A stretch of 23,352 nucleotides of DNA from a virus: the IMG/VR virus record IMGVR_UViG_3300009177_000467, positions 1 through 23,352 of that record. The stretch is one strand, 5' to 3'. Positions 1-8,384 of the stretch are shown one piece after another. The notes below the pieces were generated by a model that saw nothing but the letters and a program-made list of their open reading frames with translations, was not told where the DNA came from and did no database searches. Position 1 is the stretch's first letter, and each line of letters begins with the position of its first letter. The translations under genes were made by a program, and so were the position numbers.

Positions 1-3000
1 ACACAGCTTCGCTCAACCTCATCACCCCGTCCTGGGCCTCGGTGGACACGCCGTCCATCTTGTAGAACCTGTGCCATAGCCGCTCCTGGATCATCTCCCG
101 GCCATTGGGCTTGATGTTCACGCCGTGCGTTGTGTTGTTTATAATATCCCCGCCAAAGATGCTGGATATCATGTGCATCGCATCCTGGTTCACATACAGG
201 GTATTGGTGTGGCCAGGACGTTTCTTGAACTGGGTCCACACATCCTTCAATGTGTCATTGGTAAAATCCAGGGTCTCCTCGGGACTGAGCAGTGGCCCAC
301 CCGGACCCCTGTTGACACCAAGTGGGTCGGCGGGGTCGTGGTAACCCAGCCGGTCACTGGGCCGTTGGCCGGGAGCTAGCTTTAACTTAGCACCTTGAGG
401 TGATGGGGTACGGGGCAGACGCCCAAGCAGCGCCTGCAACTCATCCATCAGCGACTTGGTCTTGGGGTCCCTGGTAACGTCAAGGTCTATGACTGGGTTG
501 CCGTCGGCGTCGGTGTAAACGCCATGGTCGAATTGGACTACATCACTGTCGGCGGCGGCGCTAGCGTCTACTTTTTTTTTTACCTGTCCCCCACGGCCCA
601 CGATCATGGATGGGGTTTTGGTAGGCGGCACAAAGTTGGGGTCGGCGAACTTGGCCTTGGTGCGCTCGGCCAGTAGACGACGCCGGCGCTCGGCACCACC
701 GACAGGGGCATTGGCGGCAGTGGTATCGACGTCAACCTGGGGCCGGTCAATGTCTTCAATAATCATCCCTTCTGGTGTCGTCGCCTTGGGCTGGTTAGTG
801 ACTAACCGCTCACCGCCACCAGCCGGTTGCTCCTGTTGCGCCATCATGTCGCGCATCTCCTGCTGCTGGGTGGGCGACAGGGTCGAGTCAATATCAACAT
901 CTGGTGCCACTGGCCTCACTGGGGGTGGTGGCTCCATTGCACCCCTACCCGCGACACGGGGCGCAGGCTGTGGCCCGAATGGCCGTGGCTCCGCACCCAC
1001 TGGGCGTGGCAGTGGCGACGCCGCACCGTATGGTAACTGTGGTGGTGTCGGTGGCCGCTGCGACATAGGTACCCCAGGCTCTGGGCGGGGAGCTAGTGGT
1101 GGCCACGGGCTGGGGGGCATGGCTCGGCCAAACGGACTATCCGGTGTCGGCAACCCCGTGGGCAATGCTGGTGGTGGGGGTGGCGGCACTTCCCGCAGAT
1201 TAGGCGGTAGTGGCGCACCCGGGGCAGTACTTGGCGGTACCCCGGGTGGCACATACCCCGTCTCCCGCCCCCCTGGTCCCGGCATGTGCGGGGTGACTGG
1301 CCCAGCCTCCATGCCGGGTACCGCACCCCGGTCGGCAGGGCTGCCCAGCATACCGACACGTGGTGGGGGATTGTAGAAGTCTTGCATACCAATCGGCGGT
1401 ACAGGTAATGGGGCTGGCGGCGGCTGGTAGAACGCCCCACCCATCGTCCCCGGTCCACCACCCTGGTCAACTGGTGGCCGTCCCTGCCCCGGGTAGAAGC
1501 CACCCATGTAATCGGGTTGCCGTGCCGGTGCGGGGGTGGCCTGTGTGAACCCACCCATAATATCGGCAGGTAATGGTGCCGGGGTTGTCCCGGGTGTTGG
1601 CCCAGCGGCCTGTTGCTGCCATGGCTGCTCACTCGGTGGCGGTGCGCCGGGTACCTGTACCACTGGTGGCCTCTCCCCAGTGCCGTAATCGGTTGGCGGT
1701 GGCCATGTACCTGGGGCTGGGCCAGTCTCGGGTATGGGTGGGCCGAGTGGACGGCCAAGTGGCGGTACCTTGCCGGGAGTAACATCGGGGGCGGGAGTGG
1801 TACCCAGGGCCGCACCCATGTCGGCAACTGGGCGGGGCGTGGCAATCCCCGGCATCACCCCCTGTGGGCCTTTGGGTTGGACGATGTCCTGCATACCGAA
1901 TGCCGCTGGCTTGGGCACGGTGTCAGTGAGTGTCGCAGGATGAGGTTGCGCGGGGGCACCGCCAGCGTGGCCGACAGTAGGTGCAGGGCCAGCGGGTGTG
2001 GCGAGACCAGCGGCAGTGGCGGCAGCGGCACCACCAGTGGGTCCAGCACCAGCACCAGCATCGGGGTGGGCCATGGGTGGCTTGCTATGCAGGATGGCGG
2101 CAAGTAGCCACTGTATGCCTGCCCCCTCTACACGTTGCCCGGGGTTCGCGCCAATCGCACCAAGCCCAGCCTGTATCGCACTATTGAGCATCCGGTGATC
2201 GACAAGTTTACCGGCGACCGCGTCACTAAGTGTGCCGATCACGGACTGCATGGCGGTCTCAGCTAATGCGCCCCGTTGCCCCGCTTGTGTTACATTCCCG
2301 TAGACGTCACGTTTCTCCTGTCCCCTCTCCTCCTCCGGGGTGAGCCACGTTTTCACACCCTCGACCGCGCCCTGTGCCGCGCCACTAGTCAATGCCCGTG
2401 TGAGTAGCCGGGTCGCCCCCACTGCCTTCTGGGCGGCACCAACCGCGCCTAGTCCTGGTAATGCGCCGGGGAGTAACCGGCCAGCCGTCTCACCAGCCTG
2501 GGTGGCGAACGTAGGATTATTGGGGTCCCCGCCACTCGCCCACTGACCAGCAGCCTCTAGGGCAGGGCCAACCACACGTGCGCCTGTACCAGGGATATAC
2601 CCGCCGGTCCACTCGCCCACCTTGTTGGTGAAGGCGTTGCCCAGGTTGGCCAGTTCGGCACCGCCTTTCAACACCCCGCCCAGTGCGCCGCGTACCACCT
2701 CGGCAGGGGCCTCCACTGCGCCGTACCTGGCCCGGCTAATGAGGTCGTTGACGCCGCTGGGCAACCATGACCCAGACGCCTCCCGCCCAACCCGTTCAAT
2801 GTCCTGCCCCAGGATGGGCGCGACGGCGGCGGCGGCTGGGGGTACGGCAAATGCTGCTGGTCCACCACGGCCAGCGATGGACTTCATTGCCGCATCGCCG
2901 GGAGTGACCACTTCGCCGAATGACTGTGGGTCCATCTGCTTGGCGTTAGTGACTAACTCCGCATCGGTGAAGTCCTTTAGATCGCCGTTGACGTCGGCCT

Positions 3001-3043
3001 TGCGTAGCCGCGTGATCAAGTTCTCGTAGGTTTCCGCTGGCAT
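1..3043 (-). CDS. Giant Pro/Ala-rich internal-virion-like protein (3' end cut by window)
   Basis: One frame stays open from the ATG at 3043 to the left edge (at least 1014 codons, no stop in the window). The start overlaps the previous stop as TAATG and has an AAAGGGAG-like SD 7 nt upstream, so translation is probably coupled. Residues about 60-330 are rich in Ala and Gly with hydrophobic stretches. Residues about 400-715 are extremely Pro/Gly-rich with loose repeats such as MGGF and GMQD. The end seen here (about 820-1014) is more globular. It is the last of three large genes after the tail genes, the place where T7-like phages keep the internal core (DNA-ejection) proteins; function is inferred from position and composition only. 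An A10 run on the coding strand (572-581) and two in-frame copies of the 13-bp palindrome (residues 30-33 and 747-750, both LVTN) are unusual. No enzymatic motif recognised. Confidence 0.85.
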   Translation of the reverse strand, partial: MPAETYENLITRLRKADVNGDLKDFTDAELVTNAKQMDPQSFGEVVTPGDAAMKSIAGRGGPAAFAVPPAAAAVAPILGQDIERVGREASGSWLPSGVNDLISRARYGAVEAPAEVVRGALGGVLKGGAELANLGNAFTNKVGEWTGGYIPGTGARVVGPALEAAGQWASGGDPNNPTFATQAGETAGRLLPGALPGLGAVGAAQKAVGATRLLTRALTSGAAQGAVEGVKTWLTPEEERGQEKRDVYGNVTQAGQRGALAETAMQSVIGTLSDAVAGKLVDHRMLNSAIQAGLGAIGANPGQRVEGAGIQWLLAAILHSKPPMAHPDAGAGAGPTGGAAAATAAGLATPAGPAPTVGHAGGAPAQPHPATLTDTVPKPAAFGMQDIVQPKGPQGVMPGIATPRPVADMGAALGTTPAPDVTPGKVPPLGRPLGPPIPETGPAPGTWPPPTDYGTGERPPVVQVPGAPPPSEQPWQQQAAGPTPGTTPAPLPADIMGGFTQATPAPARQPDYMGGFYPGQGRPPVDQGGGPGTMGGAFYQPPPAPLPVPPIGMQDFYNPPPRVGMLGSPADRGAVPGMEAGPVTPHMPGPGGRETGYVPPGVPPSTAPGAPLPPNLREVPPPPPPALPTGLPTPDSPFGRAMPPSPWPPLAPRPEPGVPMSQRPPTPPQLPYGAASPLPRPVGAEPRPFGPQPAPRVAGRGAMEPPPPVRPVAPDVDIDSTLSPTQQQEMRDMMAQQEQPAGGGERLVTNQPKATTPEGMIIEDIDRPQVDVDTTAANAPVGGAERRRRLLAERTKAKFADPNFVPPTKTPSMIVGRGGQVKKKVDASAAADSDVVQFDHGVYTDADGNPVIDLDVTRDPKTKSLMDELQALLGRLPRTPSPQGAKLKLAPGQRPSDRLGYHDPADPLGVNRGPGGPLLSPEETLDFTNDTLKDVWTQFKKRPGHTNTLYVNQDAMHMISSIFGGDIINNTTHGVNIKPNGREMIQERLWHRFYKMDGVSTEAQDGVMRLSEAV
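794..806. repeat. 13-bp palindrome copy 1 (inside giant gene)
   Basis: GTTAGTGACTAAC on the + strand. It is read as Leu-Val-Thr-Asn (residues 747-750) by the surrounding gene; an in-frame ATG follows at 766 (residue 760), 27 nt on. Confidence 0.85.
2945..2957. repeat. 13-bp palindrome copy 2 (inside giant gene)
   Basis: GTTAGTGACTAAC on the + strand, read as Leu-Val-Thr-Asn (residues 30-33) near the start of the giant gene. An in-frame ATG (residue 37) follows after 9 nt, so it could mark an alternative start. Confidence 0.85.
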
Positions 3044-5043
3044 TATATGACTCCCTTTGCTGCCTTCGCCCTTGCTTCACGTTCCCGCTTCATCTTCAGC
3101 ATGTTCTGCACCACTGCCGCTGCCGCCGGGTCAGCCGCCGCCGCATCCTGTTCCTTCTTCTTATTCCCCGCCCCCGTCCTGTCCCTCAATGGAACAACCG
3201 GTGGCGGTCCACTCGTCTTCCTGGCTTGGTTCTGATCCTGCCAGTCTTTAAGCAGGCTATTCTGCCAGTCCACATCCCGCACCTGGGTATACCCGGTCTT
3301 GTCCAACTCGCCGTTCATTACCGCAGCAATATACTTCTGGTAATCGACCACGCCGTCCTTGCCCGTGAACCGCTTAACATGCCTCTGGGTAACCTCGGAG
3401 ATGCCCTTCCCCTTGACGGTCTCGCCCAGCGGCATCTGCAATATGGTCTGCTTGGGCGGGTTCATGTCATTGAGTATCTTGACGTCGGCCTTGAGCTTGG
3501 CCATTGCCGGTCCCTGCTGCTCAGGGGGGAGTTTGCTAATGGCCTGTATCTGGGCCAGTTGGCCAGTACTCCCCGCTGGCTCATAACCCCGTAGTCCAAA
3601 CCGCATAGTCTCGTCCCACTCATCCGGGGTCAACTTCCGGCCCAGTATCTCCTCACGCGCATTCACCAGGAACACCGCCTGCCGCGTCTGCTGCTGCTGG
3701 GCGCTCTCGTTGGCCGGGACGGCGATCTCTGGGACAACCCTGCCATTGACGACCCTGGCCGCAACTGATCCTGGGCCGACAACGGTGAGGTCGTTCGCGG
3801 CTTTCGTGGCGGCGGTCTGCGCCTGTGTCTTGGCGGTCTCGGCGTTCATCAACGCAGCAGGACCAAGCTGAGTAAGCATATGCTGGCCGCGATCCCCAAG
3901 GTACCCGCCGTAGCTATACGCCCTAAAGCCCTCGCCGCCCTTTTTGTAGATGTCGGCAGCGGTATCGGCGGCTTTGCGTGCGGCTTCCTCCTGACCAGCG
4001 ACTTGACCAAGTACACTAGTCGCATACTGGGCACGCAGGGCACGCTCGGCATCACTCATCTTTTGATAGTCGGCGCTACCCATGGCAAACCCACGGGCCG
4101 CATCCTTGAAACTATTACCTGTACCGGGTAGCGCAGCACTACCAAATGCGCTGGCCAGCATGTTGGACAACTTCTCAGCCCTTGATATGCCGGGATATGG
4201 GCGCAGTTGCTGGTACAGGGCGGCGCGGTCAATGCCCGGTTGCAGGCGGGTCGCGGGTGCCGGTGGCGGGAAGTTGGGTAACGTGCCATGTGGCCGGGAG
4301 TAGACGCCACCCCCAGTAGTTGCCGCCACTGGTGGCTGGTCCTCGCCACGAAACCCGGTGCCCAGTGCCCCGGTGGGGGAGGTGTACTTGCCGCTAGCCG
4401 CCTTGGGGTAAGCGGGGGCGGGGGCGGCACCCGGGGCAGGGGCACTGGTGGTGGCGGCACTGGTGGCCGTGGTGTCAGGCACGCCCAGTGGGCCACCAAT
4501 GTTGGGCACTACTGTACCGGTGGACTTCTCTGCGTCGGTAGGCTCACGCTCCCAGTTGGATGACGCCTTAGGTGGGGTCTTGGGTGGCGTGGCATTGGGG
4601 GTACCTCCCCAGCCGCCCATGGGATCGACCGCGCCGTCGGCAGTAGTGGTGGGTCCCTTGCTCGTCGTATCCCCGCCCCACCCGCCGTAGGCGTCCATGA
4701 ACTCCTTGGGGATCTGCGCGGCAGCGGGGGCGTTGGGACCAATGGTCTTGGATAGCTCCGCTGCCGCCTCTGGGGAACCTGGGGCTGGGCCTGCACCTGT
4801 ACCCGGTGACCCTACTGCCGACACCTGGGTAACTGGGGTAGTAGTGTCACCAGTACCTGCCTTGCCCAGCGCACTGGGGTCGGTGCCCTCGTCGGCGGGG
4901 AGGTTGTCGTAATCAATGTTCTGACCAAAACCCCCTGGATAGTTGGGGTCAGTGCTGTTGACAAACATCTGCGGGTAGAGTTGCCGCAACTTATATGCCT
5001 TCTCCTCATCGGAGAGCAGGGGGTCGATGTAGGTTGATGGCAT
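3043..5043 (-). CDS. Internal-virion / DNA-ejection-like protein, 666 aa
   Basis: 666 residues starting MPSTYIDPLLSDEEKAYKLR. A GAGG SD lies 6 nt before the ATG, just after a palindrome copy. Residues about 60-270 are low-complexity Pro/Thr/Gly/Ala. Residues about 270-470 are Ala-rich and probably helical, with many AEKA/AARKAADTAAD-type segments. The C-terminus is basic and Ala-rich (KMKREREARAKAAKG). No enzyme motif is visible. It sits between two other large Ala-rich genes and overlaps the next start by TAATG, suggesting fixed-ratio synthesis of a protein set like the T7 internal core proteins. The role is inferred from context; a tail or head accessory protein is possible. Confidence 0.85.
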   Translation of the reverse strand: MPSTYIDPLLSDEEKAYKLRQLYPQMFVNSTDPNYPGGFGQNIDYDNLPADEGTDPSALGKAGTGDTTTPVTQVSAVGSPGTGAGPAPGSPEAAAELSKTIGPNAPAAAQIPKEFMDAYGGWGGDTTSKGPTTTADGAVDPMGGWGGTPNATPPKTPPKASSNWEREPTDAEKSTGTVVPNIGGPLGVPDTTATSAATTSAPAPGAAPAPAYPKAASGKYTSPTGALGTGFRGEDQPPVAATTGGGVYSRPHGTLPNFPPPAPATRLQPGIDRAALYQQLRPYPGISRAEKLSNMLASAFGSAALPGTGNSFKDAARGFAMGSADYQKMSDAERALRAQYATSVLGQVAGQEEAARKAADTAADIYKKGGEGFRAYSYGGYLGDRGQHMLTQLGPAALMNAETAKTQAQTAATKAANDLTVVGPGSVAARVVNGRVVPEIAVPANESAQQQQTRQAVFLVNAREEILGRKLTPDEWDETMRFGLRGYEPAGSTGQLAQIQAISKLPPEQQGPAMAKLKADVKILNDMNPPKQTILQMPLGETVKGKGISEVTQRHVKRFTGKDGVVDYQKYIAAVMNGELDKTGYTQVRDVDWQNSLLKDWQDQNQARKTSGPPPVVPLRDRTGAGNKKKEQDAAAADPAAAAVVQNMLKMKREREARAKAAKGVI

Positions 5044-5054
5044 GTGGGTCCTCA

Positions 5055-5067
5055 GTTAGTGACTAAC
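5055..5067. repeat. 13-bp palindrome copy 3 (junction)
   Basis: GTTAGTGACTAAC between the TGA of the 513-aa gene and the start at 5043; the SD GAGG lies between it and the ATG (11 nt). Confidence 0.9.
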
Positions 5068-5074
5068 TCAACTA

Positions 5075-6616
5075 TCATACAGGTTTGTTGTCATCGTCGT
5101 AGCCGTAGCCGCCGCTGGGATTCTTGGGCGGGGTGTAGGTGGTGGTGGGCTTTTTGGCAAAGTAATCTGCCGCCGCCTTGCCGCCAGTGGCCGCGAGGTT
5201 GCCTACCATCGAGGCAAACGACCCACCAGCGGCATTAGCTCTATTGGCAGTATCGGTATACCCACGGTACGCCTCCTGGCCAAAGTTACCGGCGAGTTGC
5301 ATATCGCGGTACGACCGGTTGAATGCATCATTAGACGCCTGCCCCATCATGGTGGTACCACGGTCCTTGCGTCCATAGTCGGCGGTGGCAAAGCCCATGC
5401 CCACGTTGTACTGCGCCATACGCAGGTTGTTGCCCACGTTGGCGTCGGCATTGCGCCGGTCAGCGAGACCAATGCGGATGGCCAAGTCAGCCCTGCTATT
5501 GGCTAGGCGGTCAGTAGCTGCGGCAATGCGTCCCTGGTATATTTGATCGGCCTTATCCTGGTAGCGGTAGGTATTGGCAAGGTTCAGCCCAAGGTTGACG
5601 CCCTCCTGGTTGATACGGCGTTGACCGGCAGTATCTACAGTTTCGCGATCTATTGCGCCCTTGTCCAGTATCAGCCCCCGCCCAATAGCCTCGTCGGCGG
5701 TGGACAAATTGATGTCCCTGCCCATCTCGTCCCGGGATATACCTAGCCCAGTGTCGAGTACAGTACCCGCAATCCCTAGCCGCCCCTGGGCCATCTTTTC
5801 CGCATCGAGTGATAATGCGTCATCGACGGCCCGGGACCGGCTGGCCTCCACACGGGACGCCATCGCATTATACGTTGGGTCCATCGAGGATAGGCCACCA
5901 CGACGAGCACGAAACGCTGTTGCCGCCGCCGCTGGGGCGAAGGCTCTACCTACACGGGCACTGGTCGCATCAGGTGAGAATGCTCTATCTAGGGCGGCGG
6001 TGGCATCAGTCTTATACGTGTCAAGCTGGCCGCGCTGCTCCTTGAAACCGGCACCCATGCGGGTACGCAATTCGCCATAGAGCTTGTTATGTAAGTCGGT
6101 GGCGTCCTTGAACGTCGCCCCGGTCATGGACAGGATCTTCTTCTCTATGTCGTCGATGTGGGCTATGACCCGGCCATTGGAGTCACGTATCAACCCCTCG
6201 GCGGCATCAAACGTCGCGCCTGCCCCAATCCCCATCTGGTCCAGGTAGGACATCACGTCGCCGTGGGTGGTCTCGGCGTTGGGTCCAGCATCCACCCGGT
6301 GGGTGAGGTCGGCGGTTCCCTCCTGGGCGATCTGGGCCTGCCCGGTATCCTGGATGACAGAACTCCCCTTCTGCATCATCTCTTCGGGAGAGCCGAACCC
6401 CTTGTCCTCCATCTCCTGGACCTTGTCAATGTAATGGCCCCACAGTTCCCGTGCGATGCCCTCGTCGAGGTTGGCATCCCCAATGAGTTTCTTCATGGCC
6501 TCATGGAACTCTTTGGGCATGGCCTCAGCCTGCTGGGTTTCCTTGTTCTTGCCCTTGCCGAACAGGCCAAACAACATAGGGACAGCGGAGGCAATCAGGG
6601 GAATGAATGCAGCCAT
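5075..6616 (-). CDS. Internal-virion / DNA-ejection-like protein, 513 aa
   Basis: The chosen start is the ATG at 6616 (MAAFIPLIASAVPMLFGLFG), because AAGGAG lies 12 nt upstream. An in-frame ATG at 6652 would add 12 residues and sits 17 nt after a palindrome copy, but has no SD. The N-terminus is a short hydrophobic segment followed by a Lys-rich stretch (GKGKNK), then a long mostly helical, Ala/Asp/Arg-rich body, and a Pro/Tyr/Gly-rich tail (GGYGYDDDNKPV). A hydrophobic N-terminus with a long helical body is common in podoviral ejection proteins that enter or cross the cell envelope. It is the first of three such genes. Function is inferred; no catalytic motif seen. Confidence 0.85.
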   Translation of the reverse strand: MAAFIPLIASAVPMLFGLFGKGKNKETQQAEAMPKEFHEAMKKLIGDANLDEGIARELWGHYIDKVQEMEDKGFGSPEEMMQKGSSVIQDTGQAQIAQEGTADLTHRVDAGPNAETTHGDVMSYLDQMGIGAGATFDAAEGLIRDSNGRVIAHIDDIEKKILSMTGATFKDATDLHNKLYGELRTRMGAGFKEQRGQLDTYKTDATAALDRAFSPDATSARVGRAFAPAAAATAFRARRGGLSSMDPTYNAMASRVEASRSRAVDDALSLDAEKMAQGRLGIAGTVLDTGLGISRDEMGRDINLSTADEAIGRGLILDKGAIDRETVDTAGQRRINQEGVNLGLNLANTYRYQDKADQIYQGRIAAATDRLANSRADLAIRIGLADRRNADANVGNNLRMAQYNVGMGFATADYGRKDRGTTMMGQASNDAFNRSYRDMQLAGNFGQEAYRGYTDTANRANAAGGSFASMVGNLAATGGKAAADYFAKKPTTTYTPPKNPSGGYGYDDDNKPV

Positions 6617-6669
6617 GGGGTGTGGTGACTCCTTGGATAATTGTACACCCATTGGCGGGTGGGGTGGCG

Positions 6670-6682
6670 GTTAGTGACTAAC
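6670..6682. repeat. 13-bp palindrome copy 4 (junction)
   Basis: GTTAGTGACTAAC between the 84-aa gene and the 513-aa gene: 53 nt before the preferred ATG (6616), 17 nt before the alternative one (6652). Confidence 0.9.
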
Positions 6683-6698
6683 TGTAACTAATAGGTAC

Positions 6699-6953
6699 CT
6701 AATAGGTATAGGCGGTCTTGAGCTTGATAGGTGCGCCGGGGTCGCTGTTGAATACGCAACGGTTAAGCGCAATAGCAGTGATTTGGATCTTGCCAATACC
6801 GCAGAACGAGTCAATGAGTATGAATTGGTGTGAGCCGTCGCTATCGTTGATGTCCAGGCCACGTGAGCCTTCGAAGTCCGGGTGTGCCTGTAGATGAGTC
6901 ACGTCGAGCGACTGGGGGTCGAACAGTCCTTGGTACAAGGCCACGTTTGGCAT
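6699..6953 (-). CDS. Small virion-associated protein, 84 aa, overlapping tail protein gene
   Basis: 84 residues, MPNVALYQGLFDPQSL at the start and a beta-rich middle (SHQFILIDSFCGIGKIQITA). It begins inside the 3' end of the upstream tail gene, in the +1 frame relative to it, and overlaps it by 113 bases. In the overlap this frame uses codons typical of the neighbours (CTG, TTC, GAC, GTG), while the other frame is full of CGA and AGG, so this is likely the frame under selection. AGGAGG abuts the ATG directly, too close for good initiation, and an in-frame TAG lies at 6966-6968. It could be a coupled separate gene, or the true C-terminus of the tail protein reached by frameshift or hidden by an indel. 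No family recognised. Confidence 0.65.
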   Translation of the reverse strand: MPNVALYQGLFDPQSLDVTHLQAHPDFEGSRGLDINDSDGSHQFILIDSFCGIGKIQITAIALNRCVFNSDPGAPIKLKTAYTY

Positions 6954-8370
6954 CCTCCTCGTTGGCTATGGTTAGGGCGAATACGAGACTGCCATCGCCG
7001 TGATTATTAGTATAGTTGGTCCAGTTGAAACCGGCGTGAACAAACGTCTGGTCCATGTCGATATCATCCTGCACAATGAGGGCACGTGGTATCTGCGCCA
7101 TCATCATCATGGGTTCTGCGTCGGTTGGCCACTTCCACCCAATAATGGGTACCATGGCCCCGTCGAGTTGGCCTACCGCCGCCACCTTGCACATGATGTT
7201 ACTGAACGGCGACTTCATCGTAAACAGTGAGATCCAGTTGTGGCCCCCGGTGCTGTCCAGGATTATGTAGTAGAACGACGAGTCGCAGCACATGGTGTAG
7301 TCAATGTGTTGGCCGTACCCCGGCATGGCTTGCAGGTTGTGGCGGAAGGTAATGCTACAGTAGTTTGCTCTAAAGTTGCCCATGGCAAAGAACATGCGTG
7401 AGTGACGTTTATAGGTCGCCCCCAGCCCGGTCCCGGCATTGTACCCGGCGACGTAGGTGCTGGCATTGAGATCGAGTACGGTGGGCGAGATGACGGTCAC
7501 TTGCCACGAACCATTCAAGGTGTTGATATACGACCCCCCAAATGTCGCTTGGTCTATGTAGAGGTTCTGCCCATCCCCCATGCCATGGTCACTGGCAAAC
7601 GTCACCCTGTAGTTATTCGTTGGGCTGGCCGTCACACTGGACACTACTAGCGGTTCCATGCCCTCGAACACAAACGGTACGCAGAAGTGCGCGAGGCAAC
7701 CGGCGGTGACAGCGGCCCCGCTCATCCAGGTAATAAACTGCTGGCCATCCGCACTAAACTTGAGTAGCCGTAGATTGATCACTGCCCACCAGTAGTATGG
7801 ACTATACGACTTCTTGTCCACTGAGAAACACCGCCACCGTATGTCCACCCCATCGGTGCTTATCTCGACTGCGGCACGTAGAGGTTGTACGTCACTGGTC
7901 GCACTGTAGAATAGATGGCCCCCGTAACGCCATAGAGTGAGGCCGATACGCGCGGTGTTCTTGGAGACGGGGATGTCGGCATGTACGCCGCTGGTGCGGT
8001 TGATAAGTTGGAACCACGCATTGTCACTGGTGTCTGCCACATCCCCACGGGTCGCGCCAACTAGTGGATCGACGGCGTTGATCTTGGCAATGGCGTTGTC
8101 GCGGGTGACGTAGAAGTTGGCATTAATGGCGATGTCATTCGCCCCTGTGGGGGTGGCCTTGAACGTGTAGACAGCAGCACCTATAGTTATGGTTGCGCCT
8201 TCGTTGGCGTTGAACCGGTCGATGGTAACGTCGAACCTCTCGTACAGGTTCTCGAAGTTAGTCCACCCAGCGTCAATGAGTGCCTGCCTAAACGCGGGTA
8301 TGGCAATGAGGACAGTAGACATGTCGATATCGCGGTAGACCAGTTCGCCCACGGGCATTCGCATCGACAT
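6841..8370 (-). CDS. Tail/receptor-binding-type structural protein, copy B (509 aa)
   Basis: Clear paralogue of the adjacent 491-residue gene: both start M-x-MRMP-(V/I)-G-x-LVYRDIDMS and share segments along the whole length (EGMEPL, HGMGDGQN, LNGSWQVT, CKVAAVGQLD, DDIDMDQTFVHAG). Residues about 245-310 resemble the ubiquitin-activating-enzyme E1 FCCH-type beta domain that recurs in phage tail proteins. Start chosen at 8370; GAAGGAG lies upstream with a palindrome copy filling the 13-nt spacer. The last ~37 residues (after ALTIANEE, residue 472) are Arg-rich, have no counterpart in the paralogue and overlap an 84-residue gene in another frame, so the C-terminus is doubtful. Probable tail fibre or appendage protein, by context and domain resemblance. 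Confidence 0.85.
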   Translation of the reverse strand: MSMRMPVGELVYRDIDMSTVLIAIPAFRQALIDAGWTNFENLYERFDVTIDRFNANEGATITIGAAVYTFKATPTGANDIAINANFYVTRDNAIAKINAVDPLVGATRGDVADTSDNAWFQLINRTSGVHADIPVSKNTARIGLTLWRYGGHLFYSATSDVQPLRAAVEISTDGVDIRWRCFSVDKKSYSPYYWWAVINLRLLKFSADGQQFITWMSGAAVTAGCLAHFCVPFVFEGMEPLVVSSVTASPTNNYRVTFASDHGMGDGQNLYIDQATFGGSYINTLNGSWQVTVISPTVLDLNASTYVAGYNAGTGLGATYKRHSRMFFAMGNFRANYCSITFRHNLQAMPGYGQHIDYTMCCDSSFYYIILDSTGGHNWISLFTMKSPFSNIMCKVAAVGQLDGAMVPIIGWKWPTDAEPMMMMAQIPRALIVQDDIDMDQTFVHAGFNWTNYTNNHGDGSLVFALTIANEEDAKRGLVPRTVRPPVARRDSSTGTPGLRRLTWPGHQR

Positions 8371-8371
8371 A

Positions 8372-8384
8372 GTTAGTTACTAAC
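8372..8384. repeat. 13-bp palindrome copy 5 (junction; contains stop)
   Basis: GTTAGTTACTAAC on the + strand (centre T). It holds the TAA of the upstream tail gene and ends 1 nt before the next ATG, filling the spacer after GAAGGAG. Confidence 0.9.

Noticed and set aside
541-581. Rightward terminator (G+C-rich stretch followed by T10)
   Set aside because: The stretch before the T-run has only a short CGCTAGCG palindrome with no room for a proper loop, there is no + strand gene to end, and the run is coding (Lys codons) on the other strand.
606-1376. Long + strand frame opposite the giant gene
   Set aside because: It is Gly/Ser/Arg-rich and lies antisense to a continuous minus-strand gene; open frames on the opposite strand are expected in G+C-rich Pro-rich coding DNA, and no SD supports it.
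1093-2103. Minus-strand frames at 1093-1845 and 1855-2103
   Set aside because: Shifted shadow frames of the Pro/Ala-rich gene; their His/Arg/Pro-rich make-up is the usual result of reading such repeats out of frame.
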